Shown here: positions 11,352-24,300 of the stretch, piece by piece | Layout of the letters: every line of letters starts with the position of its first letter | Numbering within the stretch: the first letter of the stretch is position 1 | Origin: Pyrenopolyporus hunteri | Taxonomy: Eukaryota; Ascomycota; Sordariomycetes; Xylariales; Hypoxylaceae | Length of the DNA stretch: 64,000 nucleotides | Assembly (NCBI GenBank): GCA_902806595.1 | Contig: CADCXC010000010.1 | Span: forward strand, 62,001 to 126,000 | Direction of reading: 5' to 3' | Made by a program: the position numbers and the translations under genes | Notes under the pieces: model-generated | What the model was told of the DNA's origin: nothing | Database searches by the model: none | Seen by the model: the letters and a program-made list of their open reading frames with translations, nothing else

Positions 11352-11358
11352 CTAGTCG
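11228..11358 (+). repeat. Left arm of a large internal inverted repeat
   Basis: The arm contains AATATGGCGTGG, a run of about 18 A, AACCGCGGTTTTATA and a less mutated patch AAGCTTTGATAACACATC. It matches the reverse complement of 11868-11986, allowing for C-to-T changes and one short insertion. Confidence 0.65.
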
Positions 11359-11403
11359 AAAATTCGATATCGATTATTTAATAAAGTTAAGCCCACCGTA
11401 TTA

Positions 11404-11850
11404 AATCGTAATAAATCGTTAATTAATAATTAAAAAGTTATTATACGATTATAAATTAATATTAAATAAATAAAAAATTATTAATTAATAATTAAAAAGT
11501 TATTATATAATCGTAAATTAATATTAAATAAATAAAAAATCGTTAATTAATAATTAAAAAATTATTATATAATCGTAAATTAATATTAAATAAATAAAAA
11601 GTCGTTAATTAATAATCGAAAAATTATTATATAATTATATAATAAAAAATACGAAAATAAAAAAAATTAATTAAATTATATATATATAAAAATTATAAAT
11701 AAGTTAATTTTATATTAATTAATATTTATATTTTTTTTAAAAGTTTATATTTTAAATTCCCGTCGCGTAAAATAACGAAATATTTAATAAAAGCATATTT
11801 ATCGTTATTATCGTTATAATAAATACTTTAATATTAAGTTACATTATTAT
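11404..11850 (-). repeat. Internal hairpin repeat, copy 7 (inverted), with tandemly expanded tail
   Basis: The reverse complement of about 11585-11850 matches copies 1-6 along its length. Its 3' terminal 62 bases are repeated in tandem toward 11404. It lies exactly between the two arms of the inverted repeat at 11228 and 11868. Confidence 0.7.
11416..11663 (-). repeat. 62 bp tandem array, four units
   Basis: Units begin at 11416, 11478, 11540 and 11602, an exact period of 62. The unit is the reverse complement of the 3' end of the internal hairpin repeat (tail CGACTTTTTATTTATTTAAT). Units differ mainly by C/T and G/A changes, so the array formed before or during RIP. Confidence 0.8.
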
Positions 11851-11867
11851 ATCGACATTAAAACTTT

Positions 11868-11986
11868 AGTCGAATATATTGTCGAAGTTTATGTATAAAA
11901 CCGCGGTTTAATTTTTTTTTTTTTTTTTTATATATATATAATATTAATAAAATTTAATTTTTAATTTTTAATATTACGCGTTATAT
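11868..11986 (-). repeat. Right arm of the large internal inverted repeat
   Basis: This is the reverse-complement partner of 11228-11358, with AACCGCGGTTT and a run of about 18 T. The arms enclose about 510 bp. Confidence 0.65.
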
Positions 11987-12368
11987 TAAATTTTATCGAA
12001 TTTATTAACTTTATTATATTTTAACTTTATAAAATAATAAAATACGGGATAATTTACCGCGTTATATATATATTAAACCGTAAATTTTTAAATTACCTTT
12101 TAATTCCTTTTTTTTTAATTTTTTATAAAATTAATATAATTAATTTTTAATGTTTAAATTTCACTTCGTAATATTATAAAATTAATAAAATTAAAATAAA
12201 ATATTTCGCGAGGGTTTATCGCGTCGTTATGTAATTTAAATAACTTTATATAAAATATATTTATATATTAAAATAAATATTAAAAATAATAATATAAACG
12301 GTAATATAAACGATAATATAAATAACGATTTAAAAATTAATATAAATATAAAATATTAAAATTATTAT

Positions 12369-12632
12369 AATAATATAATTTTATATTAAAATATTTACCG
12401 TAACGATAATAATAATAAATATACTTTTATTAAATATTTCGTCGTTTTATATAATAAAAATTTAAAGCATATATTTTTAAAATAAATATAAATATCGATT
12501 AATACGAAATTAATTTATTTATAACTTTTAAATATATATAATTTAATTAATTTACTTTATTTCGTACTTTTTATTATATAATCGCATAATAACTTTTTAA
12601 TTATTTATTAATAACCTTTTATTTATTTAATA
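12369..12632 (+). repeat. Internal hairpin repeat, copy 2
   Basis: Same order of blocks as copy 3: TTACCGTAACGATAATAATA, TTTCGTCGTTTTA, ATCGATTAATACGAAATTAA, and a tail ending CTTTTATTTATTTAATA. Confidence 0.75.
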
Positions 12633-14534
12633 ATTATAATTATTGTCGTTATTATTATTATTATTATATTATTACCGTTATTATATTTATTTTTATTATA
12701 TATATTATTATTTACTTATATATTTATATTTACTATTTATATTATTTATATCGTATCGATAATTTAATATTATTTTATATATTTAAAAAAAATAATTTAT
12801 TTTAAATTAATATTATAAATTTTTAAATTAACGTTACTACTTTTATTATTTATATTATTATTATTATTTATAATATTATTAACCGATTTAAATAATCGAA
12901 GTATTTTACTTTTAATCGTAAAACGACTCCTTTCGAATTTATTATTATTATTATTATCGTTAAATAAAAAGTTATAATCTTTATTATTTTAACGAATTAT
13001 AATTCTTTTATTAATAAAATAATGTTAATAAAATTTATTTTCGACGTCGTTAAAATCGCTATTATTATCGTAATCGCGGTTGTTAACTTAAAAACGAAAA
13101 TATTTTTTAAAAGTAAAAAATTCGTTTCTAAAAAATTAAAAGATATTCGTAATAAAAGATATAATTATAATTTTTATAATTAAATTATCGCTATTATTAA
13201 CATTTTAAAAAACGAAAAATACGAATCGTTTCGCTTTCGAAAATTTAAAAAATCGTATAATTTTATTATTAAAAATAATTTATATAAACTAAATAAATAA
13301 ATATTTAAAATTAATATCGTAAATTTAATAAATTTTTTTATTATAAAATAAGGTTTTTTATTTATATAATAATTATAACGTATAAAATATATAAAATATT
13401 AATACGTAATTGTTATTTTTTAATTTAAAAATTAATATAAGTTTTTTCGCGTCGAATATATTATAAATATTAATACGAAAAAAAATAATATTATTAATAT
13501 TTTATATAAAAAGTATCGTTATTTAATCGTAAATATTTATTTTATTATAATCGAATTAAAGTTTTTATTTTTTAAAAACGAAATAAATTTATTTGTAACC
13601 GTAAAAAATTTACGTAATTCGATAATATTTATCGTAATTTACTATATTTTTCCGTTTTTTCGTTTTTAAATATTAAATTTTATAATCGAAAATAAATAAA
13701 ATATCGAAGTTTTATTAAAGTAAAAATAAATTATTATAAAGGAATATTTAATAATTGAAATTCGAAGTAATCGAATAAAAATTTATATTCGATAATTAAT
13801 ATATAATAATAATAATAAAAATAACATTAATAAATTATAATATACTTATAAAATCGTCGAAAAGTTAAAAAATGTAAAATTAATATTTTTTATTAAATAA
13901 AATATTATTATTAAATTAAATAAACCGTAAACCGTTTATTTTATTAAATATATTAAAATAAAAATAATTTACGTCGTTTTTAATAATTTAAATATTATCG
14001 ATTATTATATAATAAATATAATACATTAAATCGTAATCGACGCTATTAATATTTAACGTAAAAAATTTTAAAAAAAATTAATATATATTAAAATATTCGG
14101 GATAATAAATAAAAACGTATAATAAAAAAAGTTTAATCGATTCGATATTAATAATATAAAGTCGTACGAACGGTTTAACCGTAAAAAATAACGGAATTTA
14201 AAACTTTATTTTTAAATGATAAAATAATAAATAAAAAAAAATAAATAAAATATTTATTTATTTAATTAAAATAGTAAACATTAATTAAATAATAGGGTTA
14301 AATTTTAAATATAAATTATATAATTATATATTTAAATAATTAAATAAATTTTCACTTTATTAAATAGCTGTTAATAAATTAAAAAATAATTTCATTATTT
14401 ATTTATTTATATAAAATCGCGGTTTTTTAAACTTCGATTTTTTATAAATTTTATAATTATTTTTATAATTATATAATTTTTAATATAATTTTTATAATAT
14501 TTTTTAACTTTTATAAAAACTTATTTTATATTAC
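12633..14534. other. AT-rich element interior
   Basis: RIP-type sequence with runs of (ATT)n near 12640-12670 and 12840-12960. No gene could be read. A sequence like the CCGCGG palindrome of the inverted repeat recurs at about 14415 (TCGCGGTTTT). Confidence 0.5.
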
Positions 14535-15000
14535 TTTTAAAAAAACCGTCGCGAAAATTCACTTTATATTATTTTTAAAAAAATCGTCGCGAAAATCTAC
14601 CCTATATTACTTTATATTACCTTTCGAAAAAATCGTCGCGAAAGTTTATTTTATATTACTTTTAAAAAAACCGTCGCGAAAATTTACTTTATACTACCCT
14701 ATACTATTTTTCGAAAAAGCCGTCGTAAAAGCTTACTTTATACTACCTTTAAAAAAGCCGTCGCGAAAATTTACCTTATATTATTTTATATTATTTTTCG
14801 AAAAAACCGTCGTAAAAATTTATTTTATACTACTTTTAAAAAAGCCGTTGTAAAAGTCTATTTTATACCACCCTATATTATTTTTCGAAAAAATCGTCGT
14901 AAAAATCCACTTTATACTACCTTTAAAAAAACCGTTACGAAAATTTACTCTATATTATTTTATATTATTTTTCGAAAAAACCGTCGTAAAAATTTACCCG
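14535..15000 (+). repeat. 87 bp higher-order minisatellite (alternating 38 and 49 bp subunits)
   Basis: The core YCGTCGYRAAAA recurs at 14546, 14584, 14633, 14671, 14720, 14758, 14807, 14845, 14894, 14932 and 14981. Spacings alternate strictly 38, 49, 38, 49 and so on. This is a dimeric unit of 87 bp present about five and a half times. The array keeps more C and G than its surroundings. Confidence 0.9.
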
Positions 15001-15103
15001 TATAATTTTTTTATATTTAATTTTAAATATATAATTCGAAAAATTCTTCGAAAAGTGTTATAAAAAATACGTCGAATTAAAATTAAATTTATATAATTAA
15101 ATT

Positions 15104-15370
15104 ATAATAATATAACTTCGTATTAAAATATTTATTATAACGATAATAATAATAAATATGTTTTTATTAAATGCTTCGTCGTTTTACGTAATAAATATTT
15201 AAAGTATAAACTTTTAAAAGTAATATAAATATCGATTAATACGAAATTAACTTATTTATAATTTTTATATATATATAATTTAATTAATTTTATTTATTTT
15301 CGTATTTTTTATTATACGATTATATAATAATTTTTTAATTATTAATTAATAACTTTTTATTTATTTAATA
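15104..15370 (+). repeat. Internal hairpin repeat, copy 3
   Basis: A well-preserved copy. TAACTTCGTATTAA near the start is inverted as ATTAATACGAAATTAA about 110 bases later, so the two could pair. The tail ends ACTTTTTATTTATTTAATA. Confidence 0.8.
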
Positions 15371-18300
15371 TAAATTTATATAATTAAATATATATAATTA
15401 AATTTATTCGATTCGAATTTTTTAAATAAAATTATACGTTAAATTAAAATTAAATTTATATAATTAAATTTATATAATTCGAATTTTTCGTATAAATTTA
15501 TTTAATTCGATTTATTTAATTAAATTAATTTAATTAATAAAATCGCTTATTAAAATGCGAATAATTTTAAATATAATAATATAACGTTTAATAAAACGAC
15601 TTAATTAATTAAATAAACGCGTAATATAAACCGTTTAACGTAACGTACGCGTAATTTGTTAACGTAACATATAATTTATATAACGTGGGAAATGTGACTC
15701 GTAAATTTTTACGTAATTAAATTTTTTTTTATTTAAAAAAAAAATTAAAATATATTTTAAAATTTCTTTAAATAAAATCGAGTAATCGATAATAAACTTA
15801 AATATAATTTCGTTATTTCGTTTTATATATATTTAAATATTTAAAATAAATATATAAAATTATAATTAAAATAATAAAACGGTTATTAAATTTTTTATTT
15901 AAATTTTTAAAATGATATATACGTATATATTTACGTATATTAAACGACTTTTTATATATGTAAATATATATATATTTATAAAATATTAATAATATTTAAC
16001 TTTAATTATATATTATTATACGAAAAATATTTAATTAAATATTACATTAATATATATTTAATTAATAAAAATAAAACTAAGTTATTATTAACTTTAATTT
16101 TTTTATTGTAAACTTACATAAAATATTAAATAATATATTTTTATCGAAACATTTTTAACTATAATTTTAATAAAATATAATATAACTTTTTATTAAAATC
16201 TTTTATTATATTTTTTATTATTATAATAAAATTAATTATATAATAAAAAAAATAATTACGTTTTTATACGAATTATTTAATTATTTTTAACTTTTAACTT
16301 AAATATATATATTAATTATTAATTAAAATATTTAATATATATTTATAATAAAATAATTACGATTTCTTTCTACGATTTTTTTTACGATTTAATATTATAA
16401 TTTTACCTTACAATTTTTTTTACGACTTTTTTTACGACATTTTTTATAATTTTTTATTATAATTTTATAATATTTATAATTTTTATTAATTTCGTTATCG
16501 TACTTACCTCGATATATATAATTATACGAATATTATATTTTCGTATTTTTTAAATAAAATTTTATTTTTTTACTTTTTATACCCCCCTTAATACGAAGTA
16601 ATTATACTTTTTATAAGAAAAATTTTTTAAATTATTTTTATATAATTTACTTTAAAATAATTAAATGTTAATTAATATATTTTTTATTAAATTTTATAAA
16701 CATTTATATTAAATTATATTATATTTATATCCTCGTTTTTAAATATATTCGTTTAAATAATATTTATATTTTTTTTATATAACTTTAATTATTATTTATA
16801 TTATAAAAACCCGTTATTTAAAATTTCATTAAATTTTAACTTTAATTTTCGATTTTTAATTATATATTATTCGAAATATTCTTTTAAAATCATATAATTT
16901 TATATATAAAAATACGTTACATCGTTAATAAACTTTAATAAATAAATTATAAGCTATTTATTATATAACTATTACGTTTTTAATATTAAAAAACCGTTAA
17001 AATTATATTCGATTAATAATTTTTTTATTTTTTATATTAATTATATTAATTTAAAGTCGTATTTTAAATCTATAACGTAATTTCTTATATTAATTTTTCT
17101 TAAATTTAATTATATTATATTTATATAATCGGTAATAATATAATTTTTATTTAATTAAAATTTAATACGATGATTATTTTATTAATATATAAAATCGATA
17201 ATTTTTTATTTTATTATATTTTTATATATAATATATAATATAATTTAATTAATTAAATTCCCTTTATTAAATAATTAAATTTTATAAAATTCGCCGAAAT
17301 AATTTTAAAATTATTAATTATAAAAAAAAAAAAAAATAAAAATAATTATATTTTTTAATACATATAATTTAACGTAAAATTACGTTAATTAATAATTATA
17401 ACTACTATTATTCGATTTTTCGATTTTATTTATTCGTTCCCTATTTATGTAAATTCGAAATTTAATAATTTTATATTTTAATTCTTTTAATTTCGTTCGA
17501 ATTTTATATAATTATCGACGGTTTTTAAATTATAATTAATTAAAATTACATTTAAATTATAAAAAAAATCTCGATTTTATAATTTATCCGCGTATATTAT
17601 AACCGAATTTTTAATTCGAAAATAATAAAAAAAAATTAATTTAATATATTTAAAAGTCGAAAATTATATTTATTTATATTAATTTATAATATTTTATAAA
17701 AATACGCGTTAATATACGCGTAAATTTCGAACCCGGCGAAATTTAATTTATAATACCTATTTATAAATTAAATATAATTAAATTTCGAAATTATAAATTT
17801 TTTACGCGTTTTTCGTTTTACATTTAATTTATTATTAATTTATTATCGTATAATTTCTAGGTAAAATTATCGATATATAATATAAATTATATTTTTCGTA
17901 ATTAAAAGTTAAATATTTCGATAAACGCGTTCGAAAATATTATCTTTTTTTAAATTTTTAAAAACGTTTAAAACTTATTTATAACTTTTAAAAAACTCGT
18001 ATATTTTAAATATATTATATGCTCGTTCGATTAAATTATTAATTTTTTTTTTATATTATTTTCGATTTTAATACGAATAAAAAACGCTTTATTAATATTA
18101 AAATCCTATTAATCGAATCGAAATAAAATTTCATTATCGCGAAAATTTTTTTCGTAAAAAAAATAACGTATAAATTAAACGAATTTTTCGATATAAAATA
18201 TTAAATTATATCGACATTTTTTTTATTATCGTAATTTACGTTATAAAAACCGTAAAAATAAATTAATTTTAAGTTTTTTAAATTTTAAATAATTAATAAT

Positions 18301-21300
18301 TTAAATATATAAAAACTCGATATTAAAAAATTTAAAAATTCCTTTTTTAACGTTATTTATATTTAATTTATTTTTATAAATATTTCATTTATTAAAATAT
18401 CGTTAAAAAAACCGTTAATTAATAATAATATTATATTTTTTTCGAAACTTTTATAATATTTTATTTTAAAAATTTTTATTTATTAAATACCATCGAATAA
18501 TTTAATTTTTTTAAATAATTATTTAAATTTTAAATTAACATATAATAATTTAAAACGATTTTAACATTATATTAAAATATAAATAACTTTATAAATAAAT
18601 AAATATATTAAAATTTATAAAATATAAGTTTTTACATTATTAATGTCGATTTATTTAATTAATATAATTATTATTATTTATATTAAATATAATATAAATT
18701 TTACGAGGTATGTATAAAACATTTATCGTTTGTTATTATATAAAATTAACTTTTTTTTAAAATTAAAACCCTTCGTATATATGCGATATAATAAAATTTT
18801 AAATTTTAATTTAATTATAATAATAAGTCGGCTTTAATAAAATATATCTACTTTCGAACCGTCATTATTTTAATAAAAAACCCGAAGTTAAAATTAAAAT
18901 ATATAATGTTTTTCGACGTTATTAAAAAAAAAACGTTTATTAAAACGCGTAAAAAAAATTCCCCGGTTTTAAAAACACGTAAAGCTTTTTAAAACGGCCG
19001 GTAATAAATATTCGTTAACGATTATTTAAAATAATATATATCGATTTATATATTCATTAAAAATATATTTAATATAAACGATTTTATAATAATTTTTATA
19101 AAATATTATTTTTTCGTAAAGGTTTTTTATAATATATATTTAATATATAAAAAGCGTAATATATAAAATTTTATTAATTTAATTTCGATATAATAAATCG
19201 ATTATTACATTAATTTATTAAAGTATTTCGTTAATTTATAACCGTTTTTATGAATAACATTATAATGAAAAAATAACTATATAAAATTCGATATATATTT
19301 AAATAAAGTTATATAAATAATAATATATAAATTTTCGAACTTTTTTTTTAAATTATATAAATATTATTAATATAATTATAAATAAAATTTACATATCTTT
19401 TATTTATTATATATATATATATTAAAATATATTTATTTATAAATAATTTTACGATTTTATTATTATAATTTTATTATTATATTTAAATATATTTAATTAA
19501 TTAATTATATATTTAACATTATAATAAAAAAGAAAATTTAAACTTTTTTTAAATTATAAAGTTACATTTAATTTATATTATTATATTTTATAAAATTAAT
19601 TTATTAATATATATAATAATATTTTAATTTTTTTCGTTAATTTCTTCGAATAAATTCGTATTCGATTACGATGTTAAAATATATTTAAATATGATTAAAT
19701 TATTAAATACCTAGTAAATTTATATATTTTTTTCGTAAAAATTTATTTATTATTTTTAATATAAAATTTTTACGATGTATTTTTACTTCGATGTTATAAT
19801 TAGAATCGATAAACTTTAATATAAAATTAATTAATTAACGTAAATTACTTTTTAATTTAACTTATAAAAGCGCGCGAAATAATAATTTTATATATATAAA
19901 AAATAAAATGTATATTTTAATTTTTATAATTATTAATTATATTATTTATATATTTACTAAAAAGTTATAATTTCGATATTTTTTTTATAAATTTAATAAA
20001 TTAAATATTAAAAAAAATCGTTTTTTTATTTATTTTAATTTCTATTTTATTATTATTTTATATTATATATTATTATTTATTTTTTAACGATATTAAAAAA
20101 CGTTATATATTTCGAATTTTATAAAAATAATTTTAATTATATAATAATATATAAGATAATTTTTAAATTTTATTTTAAAACGAATCGTAAAATTTATTAT
20201 TTTTATTATAAATTTTATTATTTTTTAATTATTAATTTTATAAATAATCATTAACCTTCGCGTAAAAACTTAATTATTTTATTTAATATTTAATTTAACG
20301 ATATGATTATAATATTTTTTAACGGAATATTTTCCATTTTATAAAATAGTTTATTTATTACGTAATTTAATAATTTAAACGTTATATTTTACGACCGAAA
20401 TATTTTATTATCATATAAATTATTTTTAAATACACCGTTTTAAAGCTCGTAATTAAAAATTAATATAATCGAAAAAAAATAATTAAAATATAAGCCGCCT
20501 ATCGGATATAATTTTAAAATGGTTTTTATTTAAATAAATTTAAAATTTAACGTAATAAAAAAAAATATTAAATTATAAAAAATTCGATCGATTTATAATC
20601 GAATTTATAATATAATTCGTTTTAAAATATATACGTATATTTATAACTTTTATATATATATTAATAAAGATAATAAAATAAAAAAAAATTAATATCGATC
20701 GAAACGACGGGAAATTATAAATTTAATCGATATAAAATTTAAAATTATTTAATAAATGTTTATATTAAAAACGATTAATATTTCGATTTTTTTATATTCG
20801 AATAAAATTACGTTATAATATTAATTAAAACGAGGTATTTTAAATTTATATAAAATTAATAAACGTATAATTTATAAATATATTAAACATATAAAATTCG
20901 TTTAATACGTTAAAATAACGTAAACATTTAAAATAAAAATAATAAATATCGCCGATTATAAAAAAATAACAATAAATAATTTATTTAATAGGGATAATAT
21001 ACTTTAAAATTTCGTAAAAAATATAATTAAAAGTAAAATATATAAAATTTATATAATTATATATAAAAACGAAGTTCTAATTCTACGAAAAAAAATTAAA
21101 ACGCCGTTTCGAACGTTCGTAAATTTATTTTTCGATAAAAGAAATTAAAATACCTTTTCGTTTAATTAACCCCCCTTTTTAAATTAAATAACTTCGCTTT
21201 TATTTAATTATTCTTTTTCGTTAAATTATATTTACCCGTTTAATTAAAACTTTCCGTTAAATTAAACTTTTACGTTTAATATAATTACTAACTTTTAAAT

Positions 21301-24300
21301 CGATTATAATTTAATTTCGTTAATAAAATCGTAATAAAAATAACCTTTAAAATTACTTAACTTATTATTAAAAAAAATCGTAAAAACGCGTCGAAATTTT
21401 ACGTTACCGTTAAAATTTAAAATTTATAATATAAACGTAAATTTAATTAAAATTTTTATAATTATTATTAATATCGAATTAAAATAATTTTAACGCCGAT
21501 ATTTTTAAACGAAATTTTATTTTTATAACGTTTAAAACTTTAAATATCGTTATTAATTTTATCGAAAATTTAATTAACTTTATTAAAAATCCCACCGATA
21601 ATAATATTTCGCTTTTAAACGTTAATAAAATAATCGAATAAACGATGTAAAAAAAAAAATTAAAATTAACCGCATTACGAAATAAATAAATTATAAATAC
21701 ATCGATTACCGAAAAAATAACTTCGTTAAAATAATTTAATATTTATTTACGATTAAAATTACTTAAAATATAAAAAAATATCGAATATAATTAATTTAAT
21801 TTATTATTAATTAAAAAAACACCACCTTTATTAAATAATATTATAAAAACTTTTATTATTATATTAAATTTTATTAATAATAATTACTTTAAAATATTTA
21901 TTAATTTAACTCGTTATATTATTTTCGATATTAATTATTTACCTTCGTTTAATATATAAAGTAAAAAGTAAAAACTTAATTAATCGTTGGTTAAATTTAT
22001 TAAATTAATTAACGAAAATAAATTAATAATACATTTTAAAACTCGTACTATTTAATTTATAAACGTTTATATACGTAATACGATTAAAGTTAAAACGCGA
22101 CATATTATTACGAATATAATTAATATAAAATCGCATCGTAATTTATTTAAACCTTACTTAAATAAAAAGAAAATTAATTAATTATCTTTTATTATAACGA
22201 ATATAAATCGGGAAATAAATTTTAAATATTATATAATTAAACCATTTAAAAATAATTAAATATATTTTCATTATCATCCTTTTATTTTATATAATATATA
22301 TACGATATAAATTTATATAATTACATTTTAAATAAATTTTATTACTTTATTTAATAAAACTTTTTACTTTTTATTAATGATTTCGTCGTCGTTTTCCCCT
22401 ATAAATAATATTAAATACGTTATTTCCTTTTTTTCCTTTTTTAACGTACGTAAAACTACTAACTTATTTTCGAAATCTATTCGAACATTAATTCGTTCGA
22501 AAACCGTTATATATTTATATTATTTTTTATATTCCTCTTTATAATTACGTATTTTTTAACTAATAAAAAAAATTATAAAACTTACCAACGTAAATATAAA
22601 GTTTAAAATAAAAATTAAAATTAATATTAAAATTAACATTATTATATATTATTAATATAATGGCTTTAAATTCTTCCTTTTAAATATATAAACTTATAAA
22701 TAAATAACGTAAACCCCCACCGTTATAATAATAATAAATATACGCGCCGTTTATTAAATCCGTATTTCGATTTATAAATACGGGGATAATTATATATACC
22801 CTTTATAAACCACATCCGTTTACACACTAACTATACCATTATTTATCAATACGTAAAAAATTATAAATCTAAATATATAAAATAAAAATATTTTTTAATA
22901 ATATATTAATAATATATTATAAATAAATATAAATTTTAATTAACGATTACGTCGTCGACCTATTATCGAAAATAATTTAATATAATCGATACGTTAATTA
23001 TTTTCCACCGATATACGTTTAAAACGTAAAATTAATAAAAATACGATAATATCGTAAATAAAAATAAATAAATTAATTATATAAAAATAAACGATTTAAA
23101 CGATTTTTTATATAATTATAAAAATTATAAAATCATATTAATTATATAAATATCGTTGTAATTAACTTATTTAATATATATATAAATAAACCTTTAATTT
23201 TTTTTTTTTAAAAAATTAAAATAAATATTATACGATATATTAATTATTAAAATCGTAATTATAAAAACATTTAATAAAAAACAATATAAAATACGTTAAA
23301 TAAACTTATATTATTTTATAAAAAACGAAAAAAAAACGTTAAAAAAATTTAAATTTAAATATAAATTTACTTTTATTAATACGCGTAAAAATAAAATTTA
23401 TTATATATTTAAAAGTAGATATAATCTATATATAAAAGCGGTAAAATATCACCATACTTATTATCGATTATTTAAATTTATCCATTATAATTCGATAATA
23501 AAATTTATTTAATAAAATTATAACATTATATTTATTTACTTAATTTAATTAATAAAATAAGTAAAAATCTAAGTTTAATTAAAATTATATTATTAACACT
23601 TTATTAATTATAAAATAAAAAATAAAATACGAATTACGATTTATAAAACCGTTAAATTTTAATATATACTTCTCTTTTTCCTTTTTTTTATATATATATT
23701 ATAACGACGTTATAATATTAATATAAACGCTCGTTTATAACTTCGATAATTATAAAAACTTTTTTAAATTTTATCGACTTTATTTTATTAAAGTTTATAT
23801 TTAAAGTTTTTAAAATTTAATTTAATTCGAAATTTATTAAAAATAAATATATTAATTATAACTTAATTACATAAATACCTATTAAATAATCCTTAAATAT
23901 TATCCATCGATTTACCCCGTAATATTTTAATAATAATATTATTTTCGATAAATTTAAATAATTTAAATATAACTTTAAAGGTCGTAATATAATTATTAAT
24001 AAATCGCGCGAAAAAATTATAATCTTTAAAATAAAATTTCAATTAATATTAAAACATTCGAAAAATTAAATATAAAATATAAAAAAATAATTTACGATAC
24101 TTAAAATTAAACCTTAAAATAAACATTAAAAACGTCGAATCGAACATTTATACATATGTTTATTTAATTAAGGCGCGTATTAATATTATTAATATTTTTT
24201 TTATACGTATTAACATTAATTTAAAAGTAAAAATATTTATATTACTTTAAATTTATTATAATACATGTAAAATTTATTAATTTTATTAAACGGCCGAAAG

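Noticed and set aside
14535..15000. CRISPR-like array
   Set aside because: The spacing alternates but the intervening sequence is itself repeated, so it is a minisatellite and not repeats with unique spacers.
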